A DNA stretch of 64,000 nucleotides from Desulfobulbaceae bacterium. GTDB lineage: Bacteria > Bacteroidota > Ignavibacteria > Kapaibacteriales > UBA2268. The notes beneath the pieces are model-generated. The model searched no databases, was not told the DNA's origin, and saw only the letters and a program-made list of their open reading frames with translations. The position numbers and the translations under genes are program-made. This document shows positions 37,101-45,024 of this stretch, one piece after another. The DNA lies in assembly GCA_018335795.1 (NCBI GenBank), contig JAGXRP010000008.1, positions 22,766 to 86,765 on the forward strand. The letters run 5' to 3'. The first letter of the stretch is position 1. Each line of letters opens with the position of its first letter.

Positions 37101-39501
37101 TGAAGGGAAGATGTTTAAAGTTGAAATAGTTGGTAGTGCACCAGTCATTGGAGAGCTTGCTAACTCCAATCAAACAAAGTTGATTGCATATCCTAAGAAC
37201 CAATCAGGGAATCAGGATTTTACCGGCAAAGACGACACAGTTTTTTATCATATGGTTTATCACAGAAAAGACCCTATAACTGAAAAATACAATGTTTACT
37301 ATCGCCGAAGTTTGAATCCATACACTCATGATTTAGGTTCTAAAGGGATTCAATGGGGACAGGAGTATCAGCTTGCTCATAGTTTGGTACTTTATCGGAA
37401 TTTACATTTGCCGGGATTAGAGACTGATTCAATGTTAGTTACAGTAGGTAATGGATGTGAATGTAAATATCCATCAATAGTTGCACGTTGGGATGAAGCA
37501 AATAATCGTGCAAACATCTATGCTTTGTTTTCATGTAGCCAACCATCATATACAGATACGCCACGAGTATTTATAGTGGAGAAGGTTTTTGATATAAACA
37601 GCAACCCGACACCACAATTACTATCACCAATTGGCTATGCTTATGCCGGCAACAATGATGGCTCTGAAATTGACCGTTGGGGTTTGTGTAGTATTAATGC
37701 CTCTTTAACCGGGAATTTTTATGCTTGGAATGATAGTATCAAGGGCATAACAACAGGTTTTAAAGAACCTCATGATAGAGGTTTTGTAACAAATAAATTA
37801 GATTTAAAATTTAATACGAATATTAGTTGGAAAGCAGGTGGGCCATCTTTAAATACTTATTCTGGTATTCAGATTTATGATAAACATGCTGCAGTAGCTT
37901 GGCATGAGGAATCGTCACCAGGTGGATGGGGTTGGCTACAAAGTCGTATTTATTATTCAATGCTGAATCTTGACTCAAATAATAATATTTATAAACATGT
38001 TCCGGATAGTTTCTCGACAGGAGAGATATATTTTCATGATGCCCAAATGTCGAATGGCATGGCTTGGTTACACCCATCTGAACCATTTTCACTTTTCAAA
38101 AATCCAATATTATATAGGACAATAGAAGGAAAATTAGATGAACATTTAGATATAGAAATATTTGGTATTGGAGATAGGATATATTGGGAAGGGAAACGAC
38201 ATTTGGGCAGTAGAAATGACATTTTCTTAAAGATGTTGGATTTAGGTAACGCGAGTAATTGGAATTGTCTTTATCCGTTGAAAATATTTGAACCTTCCGT
38301 AAGTTTGGGTCATCCGAATTTAAGTCAAGGTTCTTTTTTTAGAGGTGATTCTTTATATCCGTTTAATTTTTCAGATAGTGCGATTGTAGTAAATTTTGTC
38401 TCATATGACACAACGCTTACTAAACCTGATTATAATTCTAAGATATATCAAATTGATCATGATTTTTGGAGAATTTTCCAGAAAAACGGATTGTGGCCTG
38501 GAATACAGCCTGATACAACTTTTGTTGATATTGAGCCTATGTTAACAGAACTAGGATTGGGAATTTACCCTCATCTTGCAAGATTGCCTGTAGTAAATCG
38601 TGAAGAAGATTGGGCGATAAACCAAAGAGTTTTTGAAAGTGCTGGGCAAAAAATCAACACAAGTTATCAATTTTTCTTACCTAAAGGGTTTACTGAGCAA
38701 AAGAAAATCTATCCTATATTAAGAATATTTGATAGTGAATCAGGCGAAGAATCACAAATGTCTCAATTTCATATTGTTGATTATAGCTCCAGTCAGTTTG
38801 CAAAAATACCCAAATTATACTCACAAATACATGATGAAAAGGGTGTGAAATTCCTTGATACCGCAGTGACTTCATGGTTCAGACTACATGATTTTAGTCA
38901 ATTGTCATTCTTTGTTTCTGATTACAAGTCGGATTTGTTTGATGTTGAAATTGAAAGGAAGTCTGATCGTGAAACTTTCGCAATGCCGGTGTCCCACATT
39001 CGGAATAAGGAAAGGACATTCAACAAAGTCAATCTAATCAATGGTGGAAAGGAACAGTATAGAATTAGGTATATACGCAAAAACAATCACACTTGGTTTA
39101 TGCCAGAAGTTATGATTTCTAATGAAATTGATTTTGAAACGAATTTCGACAGAATTAATGATAAGGACTTTGAAAGAAACGCTTTTATTGAAGAACAAAC
39201 GGTTGACTTGGGATTACCGGAATATGAGTATAATATTTTGGCATATCCTAATCCAAGTGGAGATAAAGTAAATCTGATGATTCGATATAATTCAAACGAT
39301 GAATCAAGGAATTTCCCTGTCCAGATAATTGTAACAAATCTAATAGGTGAAGAGATATTCAAACACGATTGGTTAGTTAATAAACAGTATCTAATTGACT
39401 TTTCTGACAAGATGCCAGGTGTGTACTATATCAATGCGTTGATATTGGATAGTGACGCAGGTAATTCGGTTGTAAGGAAGCAAATATCGATTATAAGATA
39501 G
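34180..39501 (+). CDS. Very large secreted T9SS protein, 1,773 residues
   Basis: The start ATG 34180 gives a signal peptide (MKTLLILSALLLVAINLSAQ) like those of the preceding genes; the frame upstream of it is not protein-like. The C-terminal ~90 residues are a T9SS type A sorting domain (AYPNPSGDKVNLMIRY, ending GVYYINALIL). Between them no family is certain: residues ~1-560 look beta-rich, a segment near residue 629 (GAKGLFYDAWNDLMEL) recalls glycan-active barrel proteins only loosely, and residues ~1050-1450 look like sialidase- or propeller-type beta sheet. It ends a four-gene, tightly spaced operon of exported proteins. Its size and aromatic richness suggest a surface adhesin or enzyme. 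Confidence 0.8.
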   Translation: MKTLLILSALLLVAINLSAQDSEPSPLHFSYIANGQNYTNQALNKEHFQQNNFIISTQWEGHSRMLQALKFNMNHGKRPRNDWSSNSDRVSSFPNIADSGYMMKYIWSGDQHECRGFQYSPTLFIPENRQGEFIYQAADNRRSVFGFSYIRDSAQVINNPSSTIYKLYTDSTDYIDSVVLGKTWINDKFYVFGNPGLLNYDHTTGGTRWIFSINLRRLNIEESANDDDVVLSIKLPYVSKVNDTTFVDGLIDFSYPPKTSLNDTIRLKYVEDRGFALKMTDLPVIGNTIYITNRMLPDNTFFANTGRQDITINAEFICDHEINPLLKAKKDAPNIQNIDIEVKYHGNRDIGINYCRIATPAGYDFVTGKSDSLIQAFYQAHIDSIQSHNYEIFGFYGRDEFPEHYYMEQRYKAKLLNYCTVSEGAGGDHTDHFMHLIQPMHMWTGSMSLKADNPAPFINKNAEITTGHRLNFPKRGYQGYDWKVEHRASEFSEVEYPRDTLRSHYELYHNPGYHNKDYWNWLRSDTLENVQITMDGHNLIGNEFYLYICGSNSYSGLQGFMELSNYNSFHKFPNLIYSENPWWGNSYPTANFNVINYGTSIMPKFELHNSRSQTGEEVRWSLWSRLIMGAKGLFYDAWNDLMELNTDYVDRNLGFLNHYDSTQNSRYNTATFDEMIFGNDHIFGVDFIPEQDTSTLTHNFIIRDSTAENWGVPVNRLYCGRKSPKIEMWKIHSWIRNNEEVLMNLRLVAAYSKGARIWRSHDTSRFESNILDKYFKLDNRLIIPTETLHNTLVSDIGIKTCPLSRIDEVTGESEYEAWDSSFVDLTLHRLASDSNGINNVFYFGIQNRRTDPLVYFTEDTSDKHMLFLSSSEFDDLCDNGGVNPMRPNGDNYSASVWQEYYWKRLGCREISINFNYKFSDNPDDVAILRVSELRTENDSTGYWEWPWWKQERYNNYVNVTIKSNETLTLNYLPGEGKMFKVEIVGSAPVIGELANSNQTKLIAYPKNQSGNQDFTGKDDTVFYHMVYHRKDPITEKYNVYYRRSLNPYTHDLGSKGIQWGQEYQLAHSLVLYRNLHLPGLETDSMLVTVGNGCECKYPSIVARWDEANNRANIYALFSCSQPSYTDTPRVFIVEKVFDINSNPTPQLLSPIGYAYAGNNDGSEIDRWGLCSINASLTGNFYAWNDSIKGITTGFKEPHDRGFVTNKLDLKFNTNISWKAGGPSLNTYSGIQIYDKHAAVAWHEESSPGGWGWLQSRIYYSMLNLDSNNNIYKHVPDSFSTGEIYFHDAQMSNGMAWLHPSEPFSLFKNPILYRTIEGKLDEHLDIEIFGIGDRIYWEGKRHLGSRNDIFLKMLDLGNASNWNCLYPLKIFEPSVSLGHPNLSQGSFFRGDSLYPFNFSDSAIVVNFVSYDTTLTKPDYNSKIYQIDHDFWRIFQKNGLWPGIQPDTTFVDIEPMLTELGLGIYPHLARLPVVNREEDWAINQRVFESAGQKINTSYQFFLPKGFTEQKKIYPILRIFDSESGEESQMSQFHIVDYSSSQFAKIPKLYSQIHDEKGVKFLDTAVTSWFRLHDFSQLSFFVSDYKSDLFDVEIERKSDRETFAMPVSHIRNKERTFNKVNLINGGKEQYRIRYIRKNNHTWFMPEVMISNEIDFETNFDRINDKDFERNAFIEEQTVDLGLPEYEYNILAYPNPSGDKVNLMIRYNSNDESRNFPVQIIVTNLIGEEIFKHDWLVNKQYLIDFSDKMPGVYYINALILDSDAGNSVVRKQISIIR

Positions 39502-39550
39502 TTAAAATATCCGCAAAATAGCTTTAGCTTTTTAGTAAGACTTGAGAATA

Positions 39551-39591
39551 TGCTGAATATCACTGTAAACACAGTGGTATTCAGCATTTTT
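39551..39591 (+). terminator. Strong terminator after the T9SS cargo operon
   Basis: A 16-bp stem with one G-T pair (39551-39566 against 39571-39586), loop AAAC, followed by TTTTT. It lies 50 bp after the stop of the giant gene. Confidence 0.88.
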
Positions 39592-39610
39592 AGTCTAACA
39601 GCATGTCTCA

Positions 39611-39967
39611 TTTCAGACATTTTTAGATATTTAGTTACAATTTTCAGACAATATTAGATTTTTAGTTATAAATTTCAGACATTTTATGCGAAAAAAAAGC
39701 AATTTTCAGATAAATACTAAAATTGGTTCAAAATCTTGAGATATTTTCAGACTTTTAGTACGTTTTGGTACAAAATAACAAAAAAGACACAGATTTTTTT
39801 AGACTTTTAGTACGGTTTGTACAAATTATCTGAAAAAGTCTATCTTTTTTTCACTTTTGGTAAGATTTTAGTTCAAAGTTGTCAAAAAAGCACTTCGGTT
39901 TTCAAACTTTTGGTAAGTTTTAGTCCAAAGAAGCTAACAAGGCATAGAAATTATTAAACTTTTAAGC
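39611..39967. repeat. Regularly spaced repeat array beside the integrase
   Basis: Part 1: TTTCAGA(CA) at 39611, 39642, 39673 and 39704, exactly 31 bp apart, with TTTCAG again at 39745. Part 2: ACTTTTRGTA at 39751, 39803, 39853 and 39906 and a partial copy (ACTTTTAAGC) at 39958, 50-53 bp apart, each of the first four followed by a diverged TTTTRGTnCAAA-like half. Spacing near whole helical turns suggests protein binding on one DNA face: integrase arm sites, an origin, or a regulatory array (inference). Confidence 0.7.
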
Positions 39968-39978
39968 GAAATCGTGAT

Positions 39979-41217
39979 TTATATCTTATCCCAAGTCCTG
40001 CCCATTTCAAATGCTACTACTTTTTCTGTAATGTTGACGTACTTTTTAAAAGTTTTGTAATCTTTATGCCCGGACATCGCCATAATCGCTTCATGTACCA
40101 TTCCTTTTTCAAGAGAAATAGTTATGAATGTTCTCCGAGCAGTGTGAGTCGTGACTAATTCATAAAGTGGCAAATACTCATCATCCCTTTGCCCGCCTTT
40201 GATTGTAGTTATGCGGCATTTCCTGTCCAAACCTGCAAATTGGAATAGTTCTTTAACAAATTTATTACTCTTCTGGTTAGTTATGACCGGCAAAGGCTTA
40301 GGCTCGTTTTTGTGCTTTTCAAGGATTGCTAATGCAAATTCATTCAAGGGAAGTTTTATGATGTCATTCGTTTTTTGAGTTCGCAACTGCCAGTAGTTTC
40401 CGTTTATATCCTCTCTCCTAATCTTGAAAATATCTGAGAATCTTTGTCCGGTGAAGCAAGCAAAACAGAATATGTCACGGACATTGTCCAACTTGGTGTT
40501 ACTTTTCAGGTCTATATCATACAATGTGATTAATTCATCACGTGTTAGCACAATCGGAGAGTCCTCGATTGTCTTTGTCTTGAACTTCTTATACTCTAAT
40601 TTCTTGTTATAACCCCTTTCAGTTGCCCAATTGAGAAATGATTTAAGCTGTATTATCCGCTTGTGAAACGTATTATTTGTCAAGTTAACGAGGTTAAGAC
40701 TATAATCACAGAATTTGTCAAAGAAATTTAGGTCAATAATTTCAAACGTGAGTCTGCTTTCATACATTTTCTCGAAATTTGCTAATTGATTCATAAAAGT
40801 TTGGTATGATACGAGTGTCCCTGACTTCACCTCATTTTTTTTAGCTATCAAGTATAGCTCAAAGACTTCAATCACGGATGGTTTTTTGGATTCGCTATTC
40901 TTAAACATCATTTCCAAGATGTAATTTTTTAACGATACAGGATGGATTGTATCGTTATCACTTTGATATTTCGTAACGAGAGTGATTACCCTATCTTTAA
41001 ACAGCGTTAAATACTTATTTGATTCAGTAGAGTTTGAATGTCCGGCTCGAATTGATTGTTTCTTATCATTCCAATACTTTGGCTCAATCAGAAGATTTGT
41101 ATTCAAATATATCGTTTTTTGAGGTACAACACCTCGGAGGTAGCAAATAACCCTTTTCTCATTTTTACGATTCAATTTGCTGTCGAGATAGAAATTGATA
41201 TTCATATTCATATTCAT
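39979..41217 (-). CDS. Tyrosine site-specific recombinase (integrase)
   Basis: A 412-residue phage-integrase-family protein of the Bacteroidota type. The N-terminal ~100 residues are an arm-binding-like domain, residues ~110-205 a SAM-like core-binding domain, and residues ~220-405 the catalytic domain with R259 (TGQRFSD), H358-x-x-R361 (HTARR), H384 (SGHKD) and nucleophile Y393 (KKYVNI). It presumably cuts within the 13-bp repeat shared by the island ends, 199 bp from its start. All catalytic residues are intact, so the element may still be mobile. Confidence 0.95.
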   Translation of the reverse strand: MNMNMNINFYLDSKLNRKNEKRVICYLRGVVPQKTIYLNTNLLIEPKYWNDKKQSIRAGHSNSTESNKYLTLFKDRVITLVTKYQSDNDTIHPVSLKNYILEMMFKNSESKKPSVIEVFELYLIAKKNEVKSGTLVSYQTFMNQLANFEKMYESRLTFEIIDLNFFDKFCDYSLNLVNLTNNTFHKRIIQLKSFLNWATERGYNKKLEYKKFKTKTIEDSPIVLTRDELITLYDIDLKSNTKLDNVRDIFCFACFTGQRFSDIFKIRREDINGNYWQLRTQKTNDIIKLPLNEFALAILEKHKNEPKPLPVITNQKSNKFVKELFQFAGLDRKCRITTIKGGQRDDEYLPLYELVTTHTARRTFITISLEKGMVHEAIMAMSGHKDYKTFKKYVNITEKVVAFEMGRTWDKI

Positions 41218-41243
41218 ACTTTTTTTCGTTAAACAACACGATA

Positions 41244-41274
41244 CAAAAGTACAAACTTATACCAAACATTCCAA
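41244..41274 (-). promoter_or_regulatory. Candidate integrase promoter
   Basis: On the minus strand TACTTTTG (41244-41251) with TTG (41272-41274) 20 bases upstream; the first base of the -33 box differs (GTTG). Start would be near 41238, about 21 bases before the integrase ATG. The -7 box is identical to that of the candidate small RNA. Confidence 0.5.
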
Positions 41275-41365
41275 CACATTTCCAACTTTTTTTATGAATA
41301 TTATCAATAATCAGCTAAACATTAGTTTACAAACAAACTTTATTAATAGCTGTTAATACGGTTAT

Positions 41366-41527
41366 TCACGGTTGTTTGCAATAATCTATGGTAACTAATG
41401 TCAACAAGGTTCTAATCTCTTCGAGATTGATAAATTGAATAGCAATATTCCGCTCTTTGAAGTAGCGAATCGCTTTTTGTGTTTCGCGACATTTTTTAGT
41501 ACCGAATATTTGAATTATTACCGACAT
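41366..41527 (-). pseudogene. N-terminal part of the split ArsC/Spx-family reductase
   Basis: A 53-codon frame starting MSVIIQIFGTKKCRETQKAI, with the thioredoxin-fold beta strand and the CxxT redox motif (C13-R-E-T16) of the ArsC/Spx family, running to QFINLEE. After the 13-bp repeat it continues for 16 residues of island sequence (IRTLLTLV...) and stops. Together with 16,500-16,757 it makes a complete 118-residue gene. It is too short for an automated ORF call and easy to miss. Confidence 0.93.
41416..41428. repeat. Right attachment repeat (13 bp)
   Basis: TCTCTTCGAGATT, identical to 16745-16757. It lies at codons 34-38 of the split gene, at the boundary where the host frame ends. Confidence 0.92.
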
Positions 41528-41668
41528 TTCATTTCACCGATTGTAAAAATTTGTAGTCGAACATAGAGCAAAATGATTTTGAGGCATGTCAAAAAAACAA
41601 TTTCAGGCTAATTAAATCGTTTCTCATAATTATTATCGTATAATTATATTTTCTCAAGGAGTACTAAA
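41528..41668. other. Host intergenic region before the superoxide dismutase gene
   Basis: This 141-bp stretch is the original upstream region of the split ArsC-like gene and of the divergent superoxide dismutase gene. An AAGGAG stands 12 bases before the latter's ATG. No clear consensus promoter was found. The island part to its left (41218-41365, 148 bp) carries the integrase promoter. Confidence 0.5.
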
Positions 41669-42244
41669 ATGGCATTCGTTTTAAAAGATTTACCCTATGC
41701 AAAAGACGCATTAGCACCACACATTTCAGAAGAAACAATGGAATTCCACCATGGTAAGCACGTTTTGGCTTACGTCAATAACACAAATAATTTGATTGCA
41801 GGAACAGAATTTGAAAATATGTCGCTCGAAGACATTATTCGCAAATCTCAAGGCGGATTGTTCAATAATTCAGCACAAATTTGGAACCACGAATTTTTCT
41901 GGGATTGCATGTCACCAAATGGTGGCGGAACTCCATCAGGAAAAGTATTGACTGCTCTTGAAGCAAGTTTCGGCTCATTCGATTCGTTCAAAGAGCAATT
42001 CTCCAAAGCTGCAACTACTTTATTTGGCTCAGGATGGGCATGGCTTGTCAAGGAATCGGACGGGAAATTGGCTTTGGCAACTTATAGCAATGCCGGCAAC
42101 CCATTAGTAGATGGCAAGACAGCGTTATTAGGTCTTGATGTATGGGAACATGCCTACTACATTGACTATCGCAATGCGCGCCCCAAGTACATCGAACACT
42201 TCTTCGAGTTGATAAATTGGGACAACGTCGCCAAAAATTTGTAA
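41669..42244 (+). CDS. sodB: Superoxide dismutase, iron type
   Basis: Converts superoxide to oxygen and hydrogen peroxide in the cytoplasm (no signal peptide). The 191-residue protein has all four metal ligands: H27 (EFHHGKH), H74 (QIWNHEFFW), D157 and H161 (DVWEHAYY). The segment around FNNSAQIWNH and FGSGWAWL is more like iron than manganese enzymes, but metal choice is hard to read from sequence. It faces away from the ArsC-like gene that the island interrupted. Confidence 0.94.
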   Translation: MAFVLKDLPYAKDALAPHISEETMEFHHGKHVLAYVNNTNNLIAGTEFENMSLEDIIRKSQGGLFNNSAQIWNHEFFWDCMSPNGGGTPSGKVLTALEASFGSFDSFKEQFSKAATTLFGSGWAWLVKESDGKLALATYSNAGNPLVDGKTALLGLDVWEHAYYIDYRNARPKYIEHFFELINWDNVAKNL

Positions 42245-42281
42245 TTAAATAGTTTTTTGTTGCCGAACTATCAATAAAAAA

Positions 42282-42316
42282 AGCCCACGGTTTCGACTAT
42301 GGGCTATGTTTTTTGT
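42282..42316. terminator. Bidirectional terminator between sodB and a convergent T9SS gene
   Basis: AGCCCA (42282-42287) and TGGGCT (42300-42305), preceded by AAAAAAA and followed after ATG by TTTTTT, so it can end transcripts from either side. Confidence 0.65.
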
Positions 42317-42331
42317 CGTATAGAGTCTTGT

Positions 42332-44713
42332 TCACACTTTCACAAACATTTGCGTCCGGCTGCCGATACGCAGATAATACACACCGCGAGGCAGATGCGA
42401 AACATCAATCCGTTGTAGATGTCCAACATCTCCAAGATGTTGGACATCTGTTAATTCAATCACACATTCCCCAAGTGTATTGAAAATTTTGATTTCCTCA
42501 TTATTAACAATGGGTTGCAACGCCTTATTTTCATTATTGATTTCTATATATTCGCTTGCCGGATTGGGATAGATAAATAAGCCATTTCCTCGGGACAGTA
42601 TCGGTTCGTCTGTGTTTTCAACTGAACTTACAACTTTATCTTTTGTTCGCCATAAGCCCATATAGTTCATTGCGTATAGTTTGCCGTCATTACCGAGTTG
42701 CAATTCAGTGATTACAGATGGTTCAAGTAAACCCTTACTCATATTGTGAAATGACCTCAGAGAATCTGTTGAGCGGTATATGCCTCCCCAAGTAGGGGCA
42801 TAGAAATATCCGGTTGATAAATCTGTTATAATTTCACTATAACGAGTTGAAGTTGAATATTTAAAAGTTGATGATATGAAATCGTAAATTGGGTCAAACG
42901 GTGGATTGTTTGTATGTGTTGTCCAGGTTCTTCCATGGTCTCTTGTTAATAGCATTAAACCATAACCGTCATATAATGCAAATCCTGTTCCAGTAGTTGA
43001 GTTATATGTTGTGTAAATATATGAGCTATTTTCTTTGTTTTCAAAGTAAGGGTTCAATGATTCATCGTGAACTAATTTCCAACTTTTTCCTTTGTCGGTT
43101 GATAAATGAACCTTGGCTGAATCTCCGATATATAAGAATTCATCATATTTGTTAAATCTAAAACAACCATCTGAAGTGCTTCCATTATGGGGCAAATAGG
43201 CATCTTCTAATATTTCCCATGTCTCAAAATTATCCTTTGATTCCAAATAATAAAAATTACGTTGATTATTATCTAACTCAACTAATCCATGTACTAAATG
43301 TCTATTCTGATTCTTCTCTATCCAATTATAAATATGAAAAACTATAATAGAGTCAAAAGCAATGAACTTGTCGAATTTATCAAAAGGATATTCAGTATGA
43401 ACTATACCACAAGTATTTCGCCGTTGTACAATTCTGTCATTAGGGAATATCTTCAAATCATTTTGCGGATATTGTACTCTACATTCTGTCCAAATATTTT
43501 CTAGATTTATCCATTTACCATCTTTATAATATAAATTCCCTCTCAAAATCTCTGATTTGGAGTTGACCTGAAAATATCCACCCGATGCATTTAGGAGACC
43601 TGACCAGTACGATGTCCAATTTGTTTCTCCATCTTTCAATCTGAAGACTACATTATCAAGACGGTAAACATTGTTTGTACTATCTATTGCTAAGTCATTA
43701 CATCCGGTGTATTGTAAATTATAGTCAATGTCCTCCCATGTTTTCATTGTATCTCGGGAACGACGTAAATTTACGTTATTACTTTCATTACTTCTTGTAA
43801 ATGCGTAAAACTCGGCGTTGTTTCGCTTGAATAAACGATATGGTTGTATAAAATGATCACTTATCTCTGTTAGTTCATATGTCTTATTATCAATATCTAT
43901 GACCATATAGCCACGGTTCAGTGTTATATACAGTTTTCTCTGTGAATATACTACCGTAGAAGGTGGGTTCGAGCTTTTTCCTAATTCAAAATAAATATTT
44001 CCTTCAGAATCAGAATGTAATGTGTCCCATGTTTGTCCAAGATTAGTAGAACGAAAGATACATATTGCCTTCATTTTTTGTTCTTCGCTTATAGCAAATA
44101 CTGTTGAATCTTCAATGATTATTTTCCTAAACCACATCGGAGATTTAACCTCAATTAAATTTATGTTGGTCTTTGATTCAAAATCAAAAATGTTTAAAAC
44201 GTATAAATTAACTAATTTTCCTTTTTCATCAAGAGTTTCGCCAAAGCCTATTCCCCAAATACGACCAAATTGGTCTATTGCTTCAGGACGAACACCTTTT
44301 TCAAAATCAGCAAAATATTTATGGTTATGATAAACTTTCCAAGTTTCCCCATAATCGTATGAAATTATCAAATAATTATCCCAGTCATTGGTAAAGAAAT
44401 TACGATTGTAGTCAAATATATAACCATAAAGGGAAATTACATTATTTCTTAATAGCATACTAGTTTCAGAATATATTATCGAATCAGGCATATTAAGTCT
44501 CGCCCAGTTTTCACCTTGGTCAGTTGATTTGAATACACCTGTAGGTAGAGATACAAAAAGTTCATTTCTATCATTGACTGCAATTTTGGAAAATTGAGAA
44601 CCATAAAAACCCAAATAATCCAACTTTTCCCACTCGGGATAGTCTTCCTGGGCGGAAAGCCGCATTTGTACAAATATTAGTATAAAAAATAGTATAAAAA
44701 TTCTCATTTGCAT
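42332..44713 (-). CDS. Secreted BNR-repeat protein with T9SS sorting domain
   Basis: A 793-residue protein with a signal peptide (cut after LSAQ). Several BNR/Asp-box-like motifs (FKSTDQGENW, FRSTNLGQTW, LSTDKGKSW, LTRDHGRTW) indicate a sialidase- or sortilin-like beta-propeller. The last ~90 residues are a T9SS type A domain starting FIYPNPASEYIEI and ending LPRGVYYLRIG. A 33-bp palindrome is embedded in frame in that domain. Proteins of this type are exported to the surface; no catalytic residues can be assigned. Confidence 0.85.
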   Translation of the reverse strand: MQMRIFILFFILIFVQMRLSAQEDYPEWEKLDYLGFYGSQFSKIAVNDRNELFVSLPTGVFKSTDQGENWARLNMPDSIIYSETSMLLRNNVISLYGYIFDYNRNFFTNDWDNYLIISYDYGETWKVYHNHKYFADFEKGVRPEAIDQFGRIWGIGFGETLDEKGKLVNLYVLNIFDFESKTNINLIEVKSPMWFRKIIIEDSTVFAISEEQKMKAICIFRSTNLGQTWDTLHSDSEGNIYFELGKSSNPPSTVVYSQRKLYITLNRGYMVIDIDNKTYELTEISDHFIQPYRLFKRNNAEFYAFTRSNESNNVNLRRSRDTMKTWEDIDYNLQYTGCNDLAIDSTNNVYRLDNVVFRLKDGETNWTSYWSGLLNASGGYFQVNSKSEILRGNLYYKDGKWINLENIWTECRVQYPQNDLKIFPNDRIVQRRNTCGIVHTEYPFDKFDKFIAFDSIIVFHIYNWIEKNQNRHLVHGLVELDNNQRNFYYLESKDNFETWEILEDAYLPHNGSTSDGCFRFNKYDEFLYIGDSAKVHLSTDKGKSWKLVHDESLNPYFENKENSSYIYTTYNSTTGTGFALYDGYGLMLLTRDHGRTWTTHTNNPPFDPIYDFISSTFKYSTSTRYSEIITDLSTGYFYAPTWGGIYRSTDSLRSFHNMSKGLLEPSVITELQLGNDGKLYAMNYMGLWRTKDKVVSSVENTDEPILSRGNGLFIYPNPASEYIEINNENKALQPIVNNEEIKIFNTLGECVIELTDVQHLGDVGHLQRIDVSHLPRGVYYLRIGSRTQMFVKV
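42417..42449. repeat. 33-bp palindrome inside the T9SS domain coding sequence
   Basis: Perfect 14-bp arms (AGATGTCCAACATC at 42417-42430, complement at 42436-42449) around TCCAA. It is identical to 63842-63874 and translates in frame as part of DVQHLGDVGHLQ, between two strands of the sorting domain. Confidence 0.9.
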
Positions 44714-45024
44714 TCACCAATAATTCAAAAAAACAATCCCTATATATCTTATGACACATAAAATCATAATTTATCTCAAGATATTTTCAAATATAAATAA
44801 AAATTGGAGATGGTCATTCTGAGCGAAGCGAAGAATCCAGTTTGACATTGTCTTAACTATGATTTATGTGATTTTGTGTCCCGTTAGGTGTTACACCTGA
44901 CGGAAATCACATAAATCATTTTAAACATAAAAATCATAGTTCAGACCACAAATCACAGTTCAAACAAATACAAAACCCACGAATAAATTCATGGGCTTTG
45001 TTTTAATTTCATTATTTTAAGCTC
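44714..45024. other. Intergenic region with nested hairpins
   Basis: 311 bp. A 16-bp inverted repeat (44859-44874 and 44904-44919) encloses a second hairpin (44881-44891 and 44893-44903, CCGTTAGGTGT against ACACCTGACGG with one G-T pair) related to the palindrome at 63687-63711. A minus-strand terminator-like hairpin (44973-44999) follows the deoxyhypusine-synthase-like gene. Confidence 0.65.

Larger units (their letters stand above)
39502..39978. other. Non-coding region between the giant gene and the integrase
   Basis: 477 bp holding the terminator at 39551 and, from 39611 on, a two-part array of short regularly spaced repeats that reaches the integrase stop codon. No gene is present. Confidence 0.8.
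16745..41428. mobile_element. Integrative element of about 24.7 kb inserted in an ArsC-family gene
   Basis: Bounded by identical 13-bp repeats (16745-16757 and 41416-41428) that lie in the same reading frame of one interrupted gene. Contents from left: XRE-like regulator, P4-type primase-helicase, excisionase-like HTH, unknown protein, PLD-SNF2 helicase, Eco57I-like methyltransferase, candidate sRNA plus Abi_2, three WD40-like T9SS proteins, a 1,773-residue T9SS protein, repeat array, tyrosine integrase. No relaxase, coupling protein, type IV secretion or phage structural gene is recognised, so it may be a satellite-like or non-autonomous element. Coordinates are exact to within the 13-bp repeat. 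Confidence 0.93.
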
